DNA of 64,000 nucleotides from Gammaproteobacteria bacterium (ex Lamellibrachia satsuma) (lineage in GTDB: Bacteria > Pseudomonadota > Gammaproteobacteria > Chromatiales > Chromatiaceae), in the NCBI GenBank assembly GCA_019623805.1, contig CP053680.1, positions 124,001 through 188,000 on the forward strand, read 5' to 3'. This document shows, piece by piece, positions 10,477-19,430 of the stretch (positions are counted from its first letter, which is position 1; each line of letters starts with the position of its first letter). Under the pieces are notes generated by a model, which had not been told where the DNA came from, made no database searches, and saw nothing but the letters and a program-made list of their open reading frames with translations. Made by a program: the position numbers and the translations under genes.

Positions 10477-11121
10477 TCAATACTTGCTGTGCAACAGCAG
10501 TACCGCCCCCTGATCCTCCATCTTCACTCGACTGAGGAAACTCATACCTAACAATACCCGGCGCGGACTCTCCCCTTCGATAACAAACCCGCGCACCTGG
10601 TTCAGCCTGATATCCCCCACCTGCACCCGATCGAGTATCACTTCATAGGCAGGTGTTATGCCGGACGCCGTACTGACCGAAATACGTTTGCCATCCAGCT
10701 TATATGAGACCCCCAGGCGCTTGGCAATTCCTGAATTCATGGCCACCGCCGACGCCCCTGTATCGACCAGGACTTGCACATTGCGGCCGTTGATACTACC
10801 TACCGTCGAGTAACTGTTGTTCAGATCCCGCTGGATCCTGGCAGTGGTCTTTTCCGGTTTGCTGAATTGGCTGGAAACATGACTGCCGAGTCGGTATATC
10901 TGCCGCTCTCCGTCCACCTCTATCACCGCCTCACGGCTGTCCGCATCGATCAGGACCACGCCCTCCGGCGAGGGCTGATCGAGCTTCAGCAGACGACGAA
11001 CCCCATCAATGGTGACCATTGCCTTATTGGAAAAGAGCGCCTCGATAGTAATCCTGTCAACCGCGATGGCTGCCACAGGAAACAGTATGGCAATCAGCAG
11101 GAAGGCCAGCCGTCTCAGCAT
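10477..11121 (-). CDS. Retropepsin-like aspartic protease, exported
   Basis: 214 residues with an N-terminal signal sequence (residues 1-20, cleavage near AIA). The retroviral-type active-site motif VDTGASAVAMN is at 119-129, with a hydrophobic partner segment RRVLLGMSFLSRV near 190-202. One active-site motif per chain implies a homodimer, as in bacterial TIGR02281-type proteases. A periplasmic location is expected; the substrate is unknown. The start overlaps the pgpA stop as TGATG, indicating translational coupling in a thiL-pgpA-protease operon. Confidence 0.85.
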   Translation of the reverse strand: MLRRLAFLLIAILFPVAAIAVDRITIEALFSNKAMVTIDGVRRLLKLDQPSPEGVVLIDADSREAVIEVDGERQIYRLGSHVSSQFSKPEKTTARIQRDLNNSYSTVGSINGRNVQVLVDTGASAVAMNSGIAKRLGVSYKLDGKRISVSTASGITPAYEVILDRVQVGDIRLNQVRGFVIEGESPRRVLLGMSFLSRVKMEDQGAVLLLHSKY

Positions 11122-11609
11122 CAGACAAGCCCTGAAATTCGGATCAACTGCATCACCAACAGCGAGAAGAGACCTGCCACCACATCATCCAGCATGATGC
11201 CCAGTCCCCCACCCACCTTGCGGTCGATGGAGTTGATGGGCCAGGGCTTGAAAATATCGAAGAGGCGAAACAGAACAAACCCGAGCAGCAGCCACAACCA
11301 GCCTGCGGGCGCCATAATCATGGTAATCAGATATCCGACAATCTCATCCCAGACGATACCGCCATGATCGTGTACACCGAGGTCACGGGAGGTTCGCTCG
11401 CAGAGCCAGATCCCCACCACGAACATCAGCGATACAGCGACCAAATAGGCGGTCAGTGCCAGTGGGGCCATCAGCAGATAGATAGGGACCGCGACCAGGG
11501 TACCGAAAGTACCTGGCGCAAAGGGCATGGCACCGCTACCAAAACCGAAAGCCAGCAGATGTACCGGGTTACGCAGATTGGGGGCGGGGTTGGTGGTAGA
11601 GTCAGACAT
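11121..11609 (-). CDS. pgpA: Phosphatidylglycerophosphatase A
   Basis: 162 residues from the ATG at 11607-11609, which overlaps the end of thiL by 8 bases. The upstream in-frame extension reads through thiL and is rejected. Features are FGSGAMPFAPGTFGTLVAVP near the N-terminus, a conserved DHGGIVWDEIVG acidic segment in the middle and several hydrophobic helices. The enzyme dephosphorylates phosphatidylglycerol phosphate in the inner membrane. The thiL-pgpA pair is the standard gammaproteobacterial arrangement. Confidence 0.93.
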   Translation of the reverse strand: MSDSTTNPAPNLRNPVHLLAFGFGSGAMPFAPGTFGTLVAVPIYLLMAPLALTAYLVAVSLMFVVGIWLCERTSRDLGVHDHGGIVWDEIVGYLITMIMAPAGWLWLLLGFVLFRLFDIFKPWPINSIDRKVGGGLGIMLDDVVAGLFSLLVMQLIRISGLV

Positions 11610-12576
11610 CAGAAAAATGGTCAAATCCAGCGGATTGTGATTGCCAAAGGGTACCATTCTCCCGCTCACAGCGCAGTCCGGTGCCCGCTTCTATACGGCC
11701 GACCACTGCTATCGGCAAATCCAGGCGGCCACTGATCACCTCCACCTCATGCAGCTTCTCGGAAGGCAGGGTGAAGCAGAGTTCATAGTCATCCCCAGCA
11801 GTCAGCGGCAGTGACCATCCATCCGTTTCAGCTACAACCTCTGCTACCGGCGGCGACAGAGGGAGCTGCGACAGATTCAATCTGCCACCCACTCCGCTAG
11901 CCTGCAGGATATGCCCGAGGTCGGCCAGGAGTCCGTCGGAGATATCGATGGCGGCGGTCGCGAGCCCACGCAGCTCAAGCCCCATCCCAACGCGAGGTTC
12001 CGGACGTTCCAGCCGTTGTAAGACATCACGCAAGTCAAAGGTTTTCAGCAACCTGTGTCCCTGCTTTGCGGAGAGTGCGAGTCCGGCATCTCCAAGCTTG
12101 CCGGTGACGCAGATCAGGTCATCCGGATGAGCGCCAGATCGGGTCAATGCACTGCCGGAAGGCAAAAAACCCTGGGCCTGAACCGTGATGGAGAGCGGCC
12201 CGCGGGTAGTGTCTCCGCCGATAAGTTGCACACCATAGCGTTTCGCCAACGCTGAAAACCCCTTGCTGAATGCCGCCAGCCAGTTGCTGTCTGCTGCGGG
12301 CAGAGTCAGGGCCAATGTCACCCAGGCGGGTTGCGCCCCCATCGCCGCCAAATCACTAAGATTGACCGCCAACACCTTATGACCTAACGCTTCCGGATCC
12401 ACATCGGGGAAAAAATGCACGCCGGACACCAGAGTATCTACAGTGACTGCCAGATCATGACCCGGAGGCAATCGCAACAGGGCACTGTCATCACCGATGC
12501 CGAGCACCACGTCATCACGGATGACCGCAGGTTCGGAAAAATAGCGTCGAATCAGATCAAACTCGGATAAGGCCAT
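11602..12576 (-). CDS. thiL: Thiamine-monophosphate kinase
   Basis: 324 residues, the usual length. The start MALSEFDLIRRYF is the classic ThiL N-terminus. GIGDDSALLRLP carries metal-binding aspartates, FPDVDPEALGHKVLAVNLSDLAAMGA covers the conserved AIR-synthase-type core, and AIDISDGLLADL is the second acidic motif. It phosphorylates thiamine monophosphate to the diphosphate. In relatives thiL directly follows nusB; here psiE on the opposite strand and an IS1182-type element separate the two. Confidence 0.94.
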   Translation of the reverse strand: MALSEFDLIRRYFSEPAVIRDDVVLGIGDDSALLRLPPGHDLAVTVDTLVSGVHFFPDVDPEALGHKVLAVNLSDLAAMGAQPAWVTLALTLPAADSNWLAAFSKGFSALAKRYGVQLIGGDTTRGPLSITVQAQGFLPSGSALTRSGAHPDDLICVTGKLGDAGLALSAKQGHRLLKTFDLRDVLQRLERPEPRVGMGLELRGLATAAIDISDGLLADLGHILQASGVGGRLNLSQLPLSPPVAEVVAETDGWSLPLTAGDDYELCFTLPSEKLHEVEVISGRLDLPIAVVGRIEAGTGLRCERENGTLWQSQSAGFDHFSDV

Positions 12577-12665
12577 GATTAATCAATGGTTTATATCGAA
12601 AGAAGGCTTGCCTATTGGGATAACTTCAGTGTAGCTTGTGCAGATTACGGTGACAGGTACCAAAG

Positions 12666-13079
12666 ATGAGCGAAAACGAACATTTTAACAAGATAGAGAA
12701 GGCGGGAGACCTCATGGTCGAGGTGTTCCACACTGTCGGTCTGTTCGTGATCGGTGCCACTGTGATCTGGTCCAGTGTAACCGTCTATCTGGAGATGATC
12801 GCTCACGGCCACGCCACCCTGAAGGATATCCTGCTGCTATTCATCTATCTGGAACTGGGCGCAATGGTCGGCATCTATTTCAAGACCCGCCGCATGCCGG
12901 TGCAGTTCCTGATCTATATCGCCGTCACAGCGCTTACGCGCCTGTTGACCATCGACATCAAGGCCATGTCAAACGAGACCATTCTCACCCTGACCGGCGC
13001 TATATTGATGCTGACATTTGCCATCCTGGTACTGAGGTATGGCACTTCCAGACTCAGCAGCAAACAGGATGAGTTCTAA
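12666..13079 (+). CDS. psiE: Phosphate-starvation-inducible PsiE family membrane protein
   Basis: 137 residues with four predicted transmembrane helices and the PsiE-type motifs LLLFIYLELGAMVGIYF and MPVQFLIYIAVTALTRLL. Its biochemical role is unknown; in E. coli it is induced by phosphate limitation. It is divergent from thiL and convergent with nusB. Its TAA stop at 13077-13079 lies only 10 bp before the left end of an insertion sequence. Confidence 0.85.
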   Translation: MSENEHFNKIEKAGDLMVEVFHTVGLFVIGATVIWSSVTVYLEMIAHGHATLKDILLLFIYLELGAMVGIYFKTRRMPVQFLIYIAVTALTRLLTIDIKAMSNETILTLTGAILMLTFAILVLRYGTSRLSSKQDEF

Positions 13080-13085
13080 GGAACC

Positions 13086-14656
13086 CTAGGAGTCTGTCGG
13101 ATTTAACCAGTCCCATTTGATAAAATACTGTAAGCCAAAGAATAACGAACCGAAGTCAGTATGTCAGATAAATTCCGCACGATTAATCGAGACACCCCCT
13201 ATCTGTTGCCGCCCTCATTACAGGACTGGCTACCAGAGAACCATTTGGCGCGATTTATCGTGGACATCGTAGAACAGCTGGATCTGAAAGAGCTGGAATC
13301 TCAATACGGTGGCGGAGGAAAAGCGCCCTACCATCCAGCCATTTTGCTTTCACTGCTGTTCTACGGTTACGCAACCGGCGTATTCTCCAGCCGAAAGTTG
13401 GAGCAAGCCACCTACGACTCCGTGGCCTTCCGGTTCATTACGGCAGACAGCCATCCAGACCATGACACCATCGCCACCTTTCGCAAACGCTTTCTCAAGG
13501 AGTTGAAGGGATTCTTTGTCCAGATATTAGTGATAGCCAAGGCGATGAGTCTTTTGAAGATAGGCAATGTGAGTTTGGATGGGACAAAGGTCAAGGCCAA
13601 TGCCAGCAAACACAAGGCGATGAGTTGGGGGTATGCCAACAAGCTTGAAGAGCAGCTTCATCGTGAAGTCGAGCTGTTGCTGAAAAAGGCCGAACAGGCC
13701 GATGCAGAAGAAGAGCCGGAACTGGATATTCCAGAGGAACTCAAACGTCGTGAGGACCGGCTTGCTGCGATAGCCAAGGCTAAGAAAGAGATCGAACGAA
13801 GAGCGCGTGAGCGCTTTGAAAAAGAACGGGCGGAATACGAAGAGAAGGTGAAGCGGCGTAAGGAACGAGAGGAAAAGACAGGGAAGAAGGCCAGAGGTAG
13901 AGTGCCAAAGCCGCCAGAAGAAGGTCCACAGGAAAAAGACCAAGTCAATTTCACGGATGAGGAGTCACGCATCATGCCCTCATCGGAAGGGTTTGTTCAG
14001 GCCTATAACGCCCAAGCGGCAGTTGATACCGGTACCCACCTGATCGTGGAGAACCATATTACCCAGCAACCCAATGACAAACAGGAAATAGAACCTGCAC
14101 TTGCACAACTGAAGGCAGCAGAAGAGCAGCTGGGAAAACCACAAGGTCTGTTGGCGGATACGGGTTACTTCAGTGAAGAGAATGTCAATCGTTGTGAAGC
14201 ACAGGAGATCACCCCCTACCTCTCCGATAGCCGCGAACAGCACAACCTGCCGCTGGAAGAGCGGCTGAAACAGGTGCCGCCCTGCCCGGAAGATGCCGAT
14301 ATGTTAACCCGAATGAGGCATCGACTCAGTACACCGGAAGGCAAGGCCGTGTATGCCACACGGAAATCGACAGTTGAGACCGTCTTCGGCATTATCAAAG
14401 AAGTAATGGGATTTCGGCAATTTCACCTTCGAGGGAGTGATTCAGCGCAAGGTGAATGGAATCTGGTATGTACGGCATGGAACCTGAAGCGGATGCATGC
14501 GCTGGCAGGCTGAGATATCGACAAGGATAGGTCAGTCTTTCATAATTCACTGCCCTACATAGGGCTTATATTCCTACAGAGGCAGCGATTATGGGAAAAA
14601 CACGGTGGGCCGGAAAATATCCCTGGCTCAATGGATCAAACCCGACAGACTCCTAG
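13086..14656. mobile_element. IS1182-type insertion sequence with CTAG flanks
   Basis: The element runs 13090-14652 (1,563 bp). Its ends are inverted repeats: GAGTCTGTCGG is perfect over 11 bp, and about 15 of 17 match when extended. CTAG occurs immediately outside both ends (13086-13089 and 14653-14656). This is either a 4-bp target duplication or, because CTAG is palindromic, part of a longer end. One transposase gene fills most of it, and 139 bp downstream of that gene hold no other frame. The right CTAG contains the stop codon of nusB. Confidence 0.85.
13161..14513 (+). CDS. IS1182 family transposase
   Basis: 450 residues, intact. The N-terminus LPPSLQDWLPENHLARFIVDIV and the following YHPAILLSLLFYGYATGVFSSR are typical of IS1182 transposases. 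The DDE residues are expected in NVSLDGTKVKANASKH (first D near 136), GLLADTGYFSEEN (second D near 332) and the C-terminal TVETVFGIIKEVMGFRQF (E near 416). A charged coiled-coil insertion (residues about 160-255, rich in K, E and R) lies between the first and second motifs. The ATG at 13161 lies 71 bp inside the left end. Confidence 0.93.
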   Translation: MSDKFRTINRDTPYLLPPSLQDWLPENHLARFIVDIVEQLDLKELESQYGGGGKAPYHPAILLSLLFYGYATGVFSSRKLEQATYDSVAFRFITADSHPDHDTIATFRKRFLKELKGFFVQILVIAKAMSLLKIGNVSLDGTKVKANASKHKAMSWGYANKLEEQLHREVELLLKKAEQADAEEEPELDIPEELKRREDRLAAIAKAKKEIERRARERFEKERAEYEEKVKRRKEREEKTGKKARGRVPKPPEEGPQEKDQVNFTDEESRIMPSSEGFVQAYNAQAAVDTGTHLIVENHITQQPNDKQEIEPALAQLKAAEEQLGKPQGLLADTGYFSEENVNRCEAQEITPYLSDSREQHNLPLEERLKQVPPCPEDADMLTRMRHRLSTPEGKAVYATRKSTVETVFGIIKEVMGFRQFHLRGSDSAQGEWNLVCTAWNLKRMHALAG

Positions 14657-15084
14657 GCCTTTTTAGCCTTCATCTCCACCTTGCGGATCTCTTTGGCCAC
14701 TTTATCCAATACACCATTGACGAACCTGTGGCCCTGCTCCGCCCCAAACACCTTGGCCAATTCCACCGATTCATTGATCACCACCCGATAGGGCACCTCC
14801 GGGTGAAAATTTAATTCATAGACACCAAGCCGCAGCACCGCCCGCTCCACCGGATCGACGCTTTCGATAGCGCGATCGAGGGCAGGCTTCAGCAGTTCGT
14901 CCAGCTCAGTCAGGTGTCTGGGGACACCGTGCAGCAGATCCTGAAAATAGGGCACTTCAAAGCTTTTGATATCCTGCTCCGCCAAAAACTGATCGACGAT
15001 GGAGCCAATATCCTGACCGGCCATCTGCCACTGGTAGACGGCCTGAACCGCATGCCGGCGTGCCTGACTGCGTTTGCGGCTCAT
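14653..15084 (-). CDS. nusB: Transcription antitermination factor NusB
   Basis: 143 residues, all helical. The N-terminus [19 protein letters not shown] is the RNA-binding arginine-rich helix of NusB, and [17 protein letters not shown] is the conserved C-terminal signature. It binds boxA RNA with NusE (S10) in antitermination complexes. Its ATG overlaps the ribH stop by 4 bases (ATGA). The TAG stop at 14653-14655 lies within the CTAG flanking the insertion sequence, so insertion preserved the reading frame end exactly. Confidence 0.94.
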   Translation of the reverse strand: MSRKRSQARRHAVQAVYQWQMAGQDIGSIVDQFLAEQDIKSFEVPYFQDLLHGVPRHLTELDELLKPALDRAIESVDPVERAVLRLGVYELNFHPEVPYRVVINESVELAKVFGAEQGHRFVNGVLDKVAKEIRKVEMKAKKA

Positions 15085-15554
15085 GCCCCGATCTGACGAA
15101 ACAGATTCACCATCTCGATAGCTGAGAGCGTCGCTTCGGCACCCTTGTTACCGGCCTTGGTTCCGGCTCTCTCGATGGCCTGCTCGATGGTGTCGACCGT
15201 CAAAACTCCAAAAGCGATGGGAACGCCGTGTTTCAGGCTGACCTGAGACATCCCTTTCACACACTCTCCGGCCACATAATCAAAATGGGGGGTGCCACCT
15301 CGAATCACTGCGCCCAGCGCGATGATGGCATCATATTCGCCCTTTGCGGCGATCTTCTCCAGTAATACCGGCATCTCAAAGGCGCCGGGCAGTCTGACAA
15401 GCGTAATATCATCCTCGGACGCGCCGTGGCGTTTCAGGGTGTCAATCGCCCCGTCCACCAGACTCTCCACAACAAAGCTGTTGAAACGTGCAGCCACTAC
15501 ACAGAACCGCGCATTCTCAATCGTCAGTGCGCCTTCAATGGTTTTGATGGTCAT
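15081..15554 (-). CDS. ribH: 6,7-dimethyl-8-ribityllumazine synthase
   Basis: 157 residues, the usual length. [19 protein letters not shown] is the N-terminal substrate loop, [11 protein letters not shown] binds the aminouracil substrate, [20 protein letters not shown] includes the catalytic histidine, and [20 protein letters not shown] is the conserved C-terminal segment. It condenses ribitylaminouracil with dihydroxybutanone phosphate. It lies between ribBA and nusB in the riboflavin operon. Confidence 0.95.
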   Translation of the reverse strand: MTIKTIEGALTIENARFCVVAARFNSFVVESLVDGAIDTLKRHGASEDDITLVRLPGAFEMPVLLEKIAAKGEYDAIIALGAVIRGGTPHFDYVAGECVKGMSQVSLKHGVPIAFGVLTVDTIEQAIERAGTKAGNKGAEATLSAIEMVNLFRQIGA

Positions 15555-15616
15555 GTTCTTTACCCTGAAAAAATAGATCTATTATCAAAAACGCGCGCTC
15601 GCGTTCCAGCTATTGG

Positions 15617-16732
15617 TTATTTACAATCGACGTATTCAACCACTTCCATACCGAAGCCGGAGAGGCCGTGGATACTCTTCGGCGCACTGAGCACGCGCAT
15701 CTTACGCACGCCCAGATCAGAGAGAATCTGCGCACCGACACCGTAGGTGCGTAGCTCTTTACTATTATCCTGTTTAACGAACGACTCGCCTTCCGGCCTC
15801 TGCAGCTGCAGTTCCATCATGCGCTGCACGATCTCCCGGGCGGTATCGTGATTGCGCAGCACCACGATCACGCCCTGCCCCGCTTTACCCACCTGCTTCA
15901 TGGCATTTTCAAGTGGCCAACCACAATCACCACCGGTTGAACTGAACAAATCACACAAGCTGTTCTGCATGTGAACGCGAACCAGTGTCGCCTTATCCGG
16001 CTTCGGATGCCCCATCACCAGCGCCAAATGCAGCTCGTTATCCACCATATCCTGATAGGCAACCAGGCGGAAATTCCCGTGCTTGGTGGGAAATGCACAT
16101 TCGCTGACCCGCTCCACCGTATGCTCATTTTTCACCCGATACTGGATCAGGTCGGCGATGGTGCCGATTTTCAGATCGTGCTCTTGAGCAAACTTCTCAA
16201 GATCCGACCGACGCGCCATGGTCCCGTCGTCGTTGAGAATCTCCACGATGACGGAAGCGGCGCGAAAACCCGCCATGCGGGCCAAATCACACCCCGCTTC
16301 GGTATGACCGGCGCGTACCAGCACACCACCGGGCTGCGCCATCAAGGGAAAGATATGTCCCGGTTGCTCAATATCCTGAGGTTGTGCGTCCTCTGCCACA
16401 GCAGCCAAAATGGTTGTAGCCCGATCAGCGGCTGAGATACCGGTGGTCACTCCTTCGGCGGCCTCGATAGAGACTGTGAAATTGGTCGCCGCCAGCTCAT
16501 CGTCAGTGGGCACCATCAGGGGCAGGCGTAACTGGCTGCAGCGCTCTTTGGTGAGCGTAAGACAGATCAGGCCACGGCCGTAACGGGCCATAAAATTGAC
16601 CGCATCCGGGGTCACAATCTCGGCAGCCATAATGAGATCTCCCTCGTTCTCACGATCCTCATCATCCATGATGACAACCATCTTCCCCTGTTTCAGGTCG
16701 GCAATGATTTCTTCTGTAGTATTAAGGGACAT
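15617..16732 (-). CDS. ribBA: RibB fused to a degenerate GTP cyclohydrolase II-like domain
   Basis: 371 residues from the ATG at 16730-16732; an upstream in-frame TTG is unlikely. Residues 1-200 are 3,4-dihydroxy-2-butanone 4-phosphate synthase, with [16 protein letters not shown] near 23-38 and [14 protein letters not shown] near 150. The C-terminal half aligns with RibA, but in the zinc-binding stretch after RVH only the last of the three cysteines (in GGDCGWPLE) remains. The first is replaced by N and the second by G. The QEGRGIGL-type catalytic loop is replaced by [11 protein letters not shown]. So RibB activity is expected, but GTP cyclohydrolase II activity probably is not; a separate ribA must lie elsewhere. 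Confidence 0.9.
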   Translation of the reverse strand: MSLNTTEEIIADLKQGKMVVIMDDEDRENEGDLIMAAEIVTPDAVNFMARYGRGLICLTLTKERCSQLRLPLMVPTDDELAATNFTVSIEAAEGVTTGISAADRATTILAAVAEDAQPQDIEQPGHIFPLMAQPGGVLVRAGHTEAGCDLARMAGFRAASVIVEILNDDGTMARRSDLEKFAQEHDLKIGTIADLIQYRVKNEHTVERVSECAFPTKHGNFRLVAYQDMVDNELHLALVMGHPKPDKATLVRVHMQNSLCDLFSSTGGDCGWPLENAMKQVGKAGQGVIVVLRNHDTAREIVQRMMELQLQRPEGESFVKQDNSKELRTYGVGAQILSDLGVRKMRVLSAPKSIHGLSGFGMEVVEYVDCK

Positions 16733-16821
16733 ATATCCAGTCTTGATTATTGGCAAAGCGAACCGGTAATTGTAACAGAGGCGGGATTAACAAAAAACGT
16801 TGCCAGGCCAAGTTTAAGCCT

Positions 16822-17481
16822 TTAGCGGATAAAACCCCGCTCCAGCAACAACGCTTCGGTAACACCCGATACCGCTGATTCAGACGCCTTCTCCCCGAGC
16901 ACCAGCCGTTCGAGGTAGCGGGCGATCAGGTCGACCTCCAGGTTCACTTCTTGCCCCACCTGAATCCCTTCGAGGGTTGTCTCCTTCAGGGTATGAGGAA
17001 CGATATTGAGATCGAAGCGATTTCCGTCGATGCCGTTCACCGTCAAGCTGGCGCCATCAACGCAGATGGAGCCCTTGTGGGCGATATATTTTGCCAGCGC
17101 TTTGGGTGCCTCAATGTCAAAACGGATGGATCGGGCATCCTCCCGGCGACCCACCACCCTCCCAACACCATCCACATGTCCGCTCACCAGGTGGCCGCCG
17201 AGACGGGAGTTCAGAGTCAAGGCCTTCTCCAGGTTCAACGGGCTGCCCGGCTTGAGATTATGGAGCGTAGTCAAGGAAAGTGTCTCACGGGAAACATCCG
17301 CCCGAAAGCCATCCCCAGTCAACTCGACTACTGTCAGACAAACACCGTTGGCGGCGATACTATCGCCAAGGGCAACGTCAGCCAGGTCCAGCCGCCCGGT
17401 GCGGATGTATAGACGTACGTCTCCGCCTTTAGTCTCCTGGCCAGCAAGCGTGCCGATCGATTGAATGATGCCTGTAAACAT
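16822..17481 (-). CDS. ribE: Riboflavin synthase alpha chain
   Basis: 219 residues from the ATG at 17479-17481, giving the standard start MFTGIIQSIGTL. The two lumazine-synthase-like barrels are visible as duplicated motifs: SIAANGVCLTVVEL near residue 45 and GSICVDGASLTVNGI near 140. LGGHLVSGHVDGVG holds the inter-repeat histidines. It dismutates two dimethylribityllumazine molecules to riboflavin. It is separated from ribD by a 215-bp gap with a palindromic repeat, unusual inside this operon. Confidence 0.94.
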   Translation of the reverse strand: MFTGIIQSIGTLAGQETKGGDVRLYIRTGRLDLADVALGDSIAANGVCLTVVELTGDGFRADVSRETLSLTTLHNLKPGSPLNLEKALTLNSRLGGHLVSGHVDGVGRVVGRREDARSIRFDIEAPKALAKYIAHKGSICVDGASLTVNGIDGNRFDLNIVPHTLKETTLEGIQVGQEVNLEVDLIARYLERLVLGEKASESAVSGVTEALLLERGFIR

Positions 17482-17614
17482 AATGACTTTCCTGGTTAAC
17501 ACCAATACTCAGCCAGAGCGTGGATTAGGTGCACATTACCGCTAGATTTATTATTTCCGCCAAGGCCAAGTGCGCGCCGTAATCCAACATTTTCCGCGTA
17601 ATTCAAGCTCAGCC

Positions 17615-17684
17615 GTTGGGTTACGATGTGCTCAAACAGTGTCGATAAGCAGAAAGCATGGTGCTGTTGCGCATCTAACCCAAC
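17615..17684. repeat. Palindromic repeat inside the rib operon
   Basis: GTTGGGTTACGATGTGC (17615-17631) is nearly complementary to GCGCATCTAACCCAAC (17669-17684). The same gap has GCGCGCCGTAATCCAAC just upstream, a third related fragment. The gap 17482-17696 otherwise holds no frame and no recognisable FMN riboswitch. It looks like a small dispersed palindromic element inserted between ribD and ribE. Confidence 0.55.
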
Positions 17685-17696
17685 CTACGTCGTTTT

Positions 17697-18818
17697 CTAC
17701 TGATATAACGGCCGGGCAGTGATACGGATCTCTTTGCCCACCTGGCGCAGGTCGGTGATATCGAGTCCTAAACGATCCTCCATCTTCTCCAGTCCCGGCA
17801 GATGGAAGAGCCCCCTGGCCCCATCACCCATGATATGGGGCGCCACATAGATCACCAGTTCGTCGATCAGCTGCTGTTCCAGCATTGCTCCGGCCAGCAC
17901 TGCGCCTGATTCAAGCATCACCTCATGCAGTTCACGCGCTGTGAGCTGCGCCATCACCGCAGTCAGGTCCAACACATCTTCCCTGGGAGGCACCAGCACC
18001 ACCTCTGCACCAGCAGCCTCCAGGGCAGCTGTCTGCCGGGGATGCTCATCACTACCCAGTACCAGTGTTTTCCCCGGCAGGGCCAGCATCTTGGCATTGG
18101 GTGACATCTCCAACTGTGGGTCCAAAACGACCCTCACCGGATGCGGCGTCTGCAGCCCCTCATCCAACCCCAGCTCTTGTGAAGTCAGCCGAACATTCAT
18201 CGAAGCATCGTCGGCAAGCACCGTGGAGATGCCGGTCAGAATCGCGCTACTGCGGGCGCGCAACAGATGCACATCATGGCGAGCCGCAGACGAGGTGATC
18301 CACTTGCTCTCACCACTGGCCATCGCCGTACGCCCATCCAGACTCATGGCCAGCTTACAGCGCACGTAGGGTTTGCCCTGACGCATTCGCTTGATAAAAC
18401 CCGGATTCAACGCCTCGGCCTGGCGCTGCATCAGCCCCGCCTCAACAGCTATTCCGGCCTGCTGCAACTGCGCAAGCCCCTTCCCGGCCACTTGGGGGTT
18501 GGGGTCTTCCATTGCTGCCACAACACGCGTGACATCCGCTGCGATCAGTCCTTCTGTACAGGGTGGGGTACGCCCGTGGTGGCAGCAGGGTTCCAGTGTG
18601 ACATAAGCCGTCGATCCCTCGGCCCGCGCACCCGCTATGGCGATGGCATTGCGTTCGGCATGGGGTTCTCCGGCGCGGCGATGGTAGCCTTCACCGACAA
18701 TCTCATCCCCCTTCACCAACACACAGCCAACCCGGGGATTGGGATGGGTGGTATAACGTCCCCGCTCCGCCAGACGAATCGCCCTGGCCATATAGACATG
18801 GTCGCCGCCGCTACTCAT
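17697..18818 (-). CDS. ribD: Bifunctional pyrimidine deaminase/reductase RibD
   Basis: 373 residues. The N-terminal deaminase domain has PHAERNAI (zinc-binding histidine and proton-shuttle glutamate, near residue 53) and [13 protein letters not shown] near 75. The C-terminal reductase starts near [17 protein letters not shown] (residue 145), with [18 protein letters not shown] as the NADPH/substrate part. It deaminates and reduces the product of GTP cyclohydrolase II. The ATG overlaps the nrdR stop by 4 bases, indicating coupling. Confidence 0.95.
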   Translation of the reverse strand: MSSGGDHVYMARAIRLAERGRYTTHPNPRVGCVLVKGDEIVGEGYHRRAGEPHAERNAIAIAGARAEGSTAYVTLEPCCHHGRTPPCTEGLIAADVTRVVAAMEDPNPQVAGKGLAQLQQAGIAVEAGLMQRQAEALNPGFIKRMRQGKPYVRCKLAMSLDGRTAMASGESKWITSSAARHDVHLLRARSSAILTGISTVLADDASMNVRLTSQELGLDEGLQTPHPVRVVLDPQLEMSPNAKMLALPGKTLVLGSDEHPRQTAALEAAGAEVVLVPPREDVLDLTAVMAQLTARELHEVMLESGAVLAGAMLEQQLIDELVIYVAPHIMGDGARGLFHLPGLEKMEDRLGLDITDLRQVGKEIRITARPLYQ

Positions 18819-19327
18819 TTGTCCTTTTTATCGCGACTTAGAAGATCCATCTGCTGTCTGCGCGCCTCGGGACCGGGCTGCCTCTCCAGGCGGTCAATCT
18901 CTTCCCGGAAGGCGTTAACATCCTCAAATTTACGGTAGACGGACGCGAAGCGCACATAGGCAACCTGGTCCAGCGTCTTCAGTTCATCCATGACCATCTC
19001 CCCAATTTGCAGCGACGCGATCTCTCGATCTCCACTGGCCGTTAACTTGCGGGTGATATGGTTGATTGCCGCCTCCACCTGTTCGGTACTGACCGGGCGC
19101 TTCTCCAGCGCCCGCATCATGCCTGAACGCAGTTTACGGCCATCGAAGGGCGTGCGACTGCCGTCGTGCTTGACGACTCTGGGCAGATTCAGCTCAGCGG
19201 TTTCATAAGTAGTGAACCGTTCCTGGCAGACTGCACACTGGCGACGACGTCGAATCTGATCGCCCTCTCCCGCAAGGCGGGAGTCGATGACCTTGGTATC
19301 CTGTGCTCCGCAAAAAGGACAGCGCAT
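18815..19327 (-). CDS. nrdR: Transcriptional repressor NrdR
   Basis: 170 residues. A four-cysteine zinc ribbon (CPFC at 3-6 and CAVC near 31-34) is followed by RFTTYE and an ATP-cone domain containing [20 protein letters not shown]. NrdR represses ribonucleotide reductase genes according to bound ATP/dATP. It opens the nrdR-rib-nusB run and follows glyA on the same strand, the canonical context. Confidence 0.95.
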   Translation of the reverse strand: MRCPFCGAQDTKVIDSRLAGEGDQIRRRRQCAVCQERFTTYETAELNLPRVVKHDGSRTPFDGRKLRSGMMRALEKRPVSTEQVEAAINHITRKLTASGDREIASLQIGEMVMDELKTLDQVAYVRFASVYRKFEDVNAFREEIDRLERQPGPEARRQQMDLLSRDKKDK

Positions 19328-19332
19328 CGGCT

Positions 19333-19425
19333 AGGGCCGAGGGCCAAGGGCCAAGGGCCGAGGGAATAGATTGCGCAATGTCATCTTCTTCAAACCTTGG
19401 CCCCCGGCCCCAAACCCTTGACCCT
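19333..19425. repeat. 7-bp tandem repeat and complementary GC-rich tract
   Basis: From 19333 to 19364 the unit AGGGCCR is repeated four times plus a partial copy. About 30 bases on, CCTTGGCCCCCGGCCCC and CCCTTGACCCT (19395-19425) are complementary to it, so the glyA-nrdR gap can fold into a GC-rich hairpin. It lies downstream of glyA and may act as an attenuator or terminator before nrdR. Confidence 0.55.
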
Positions 19426-19430
19426 ATTAT

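Noticed and set aside
17482..17696. FMN riboswitch upstream of riboflavin genes
   Set aside because: None of the conserved RFN-element segments is visible; the gap holds palindromic repeat fragments instead.
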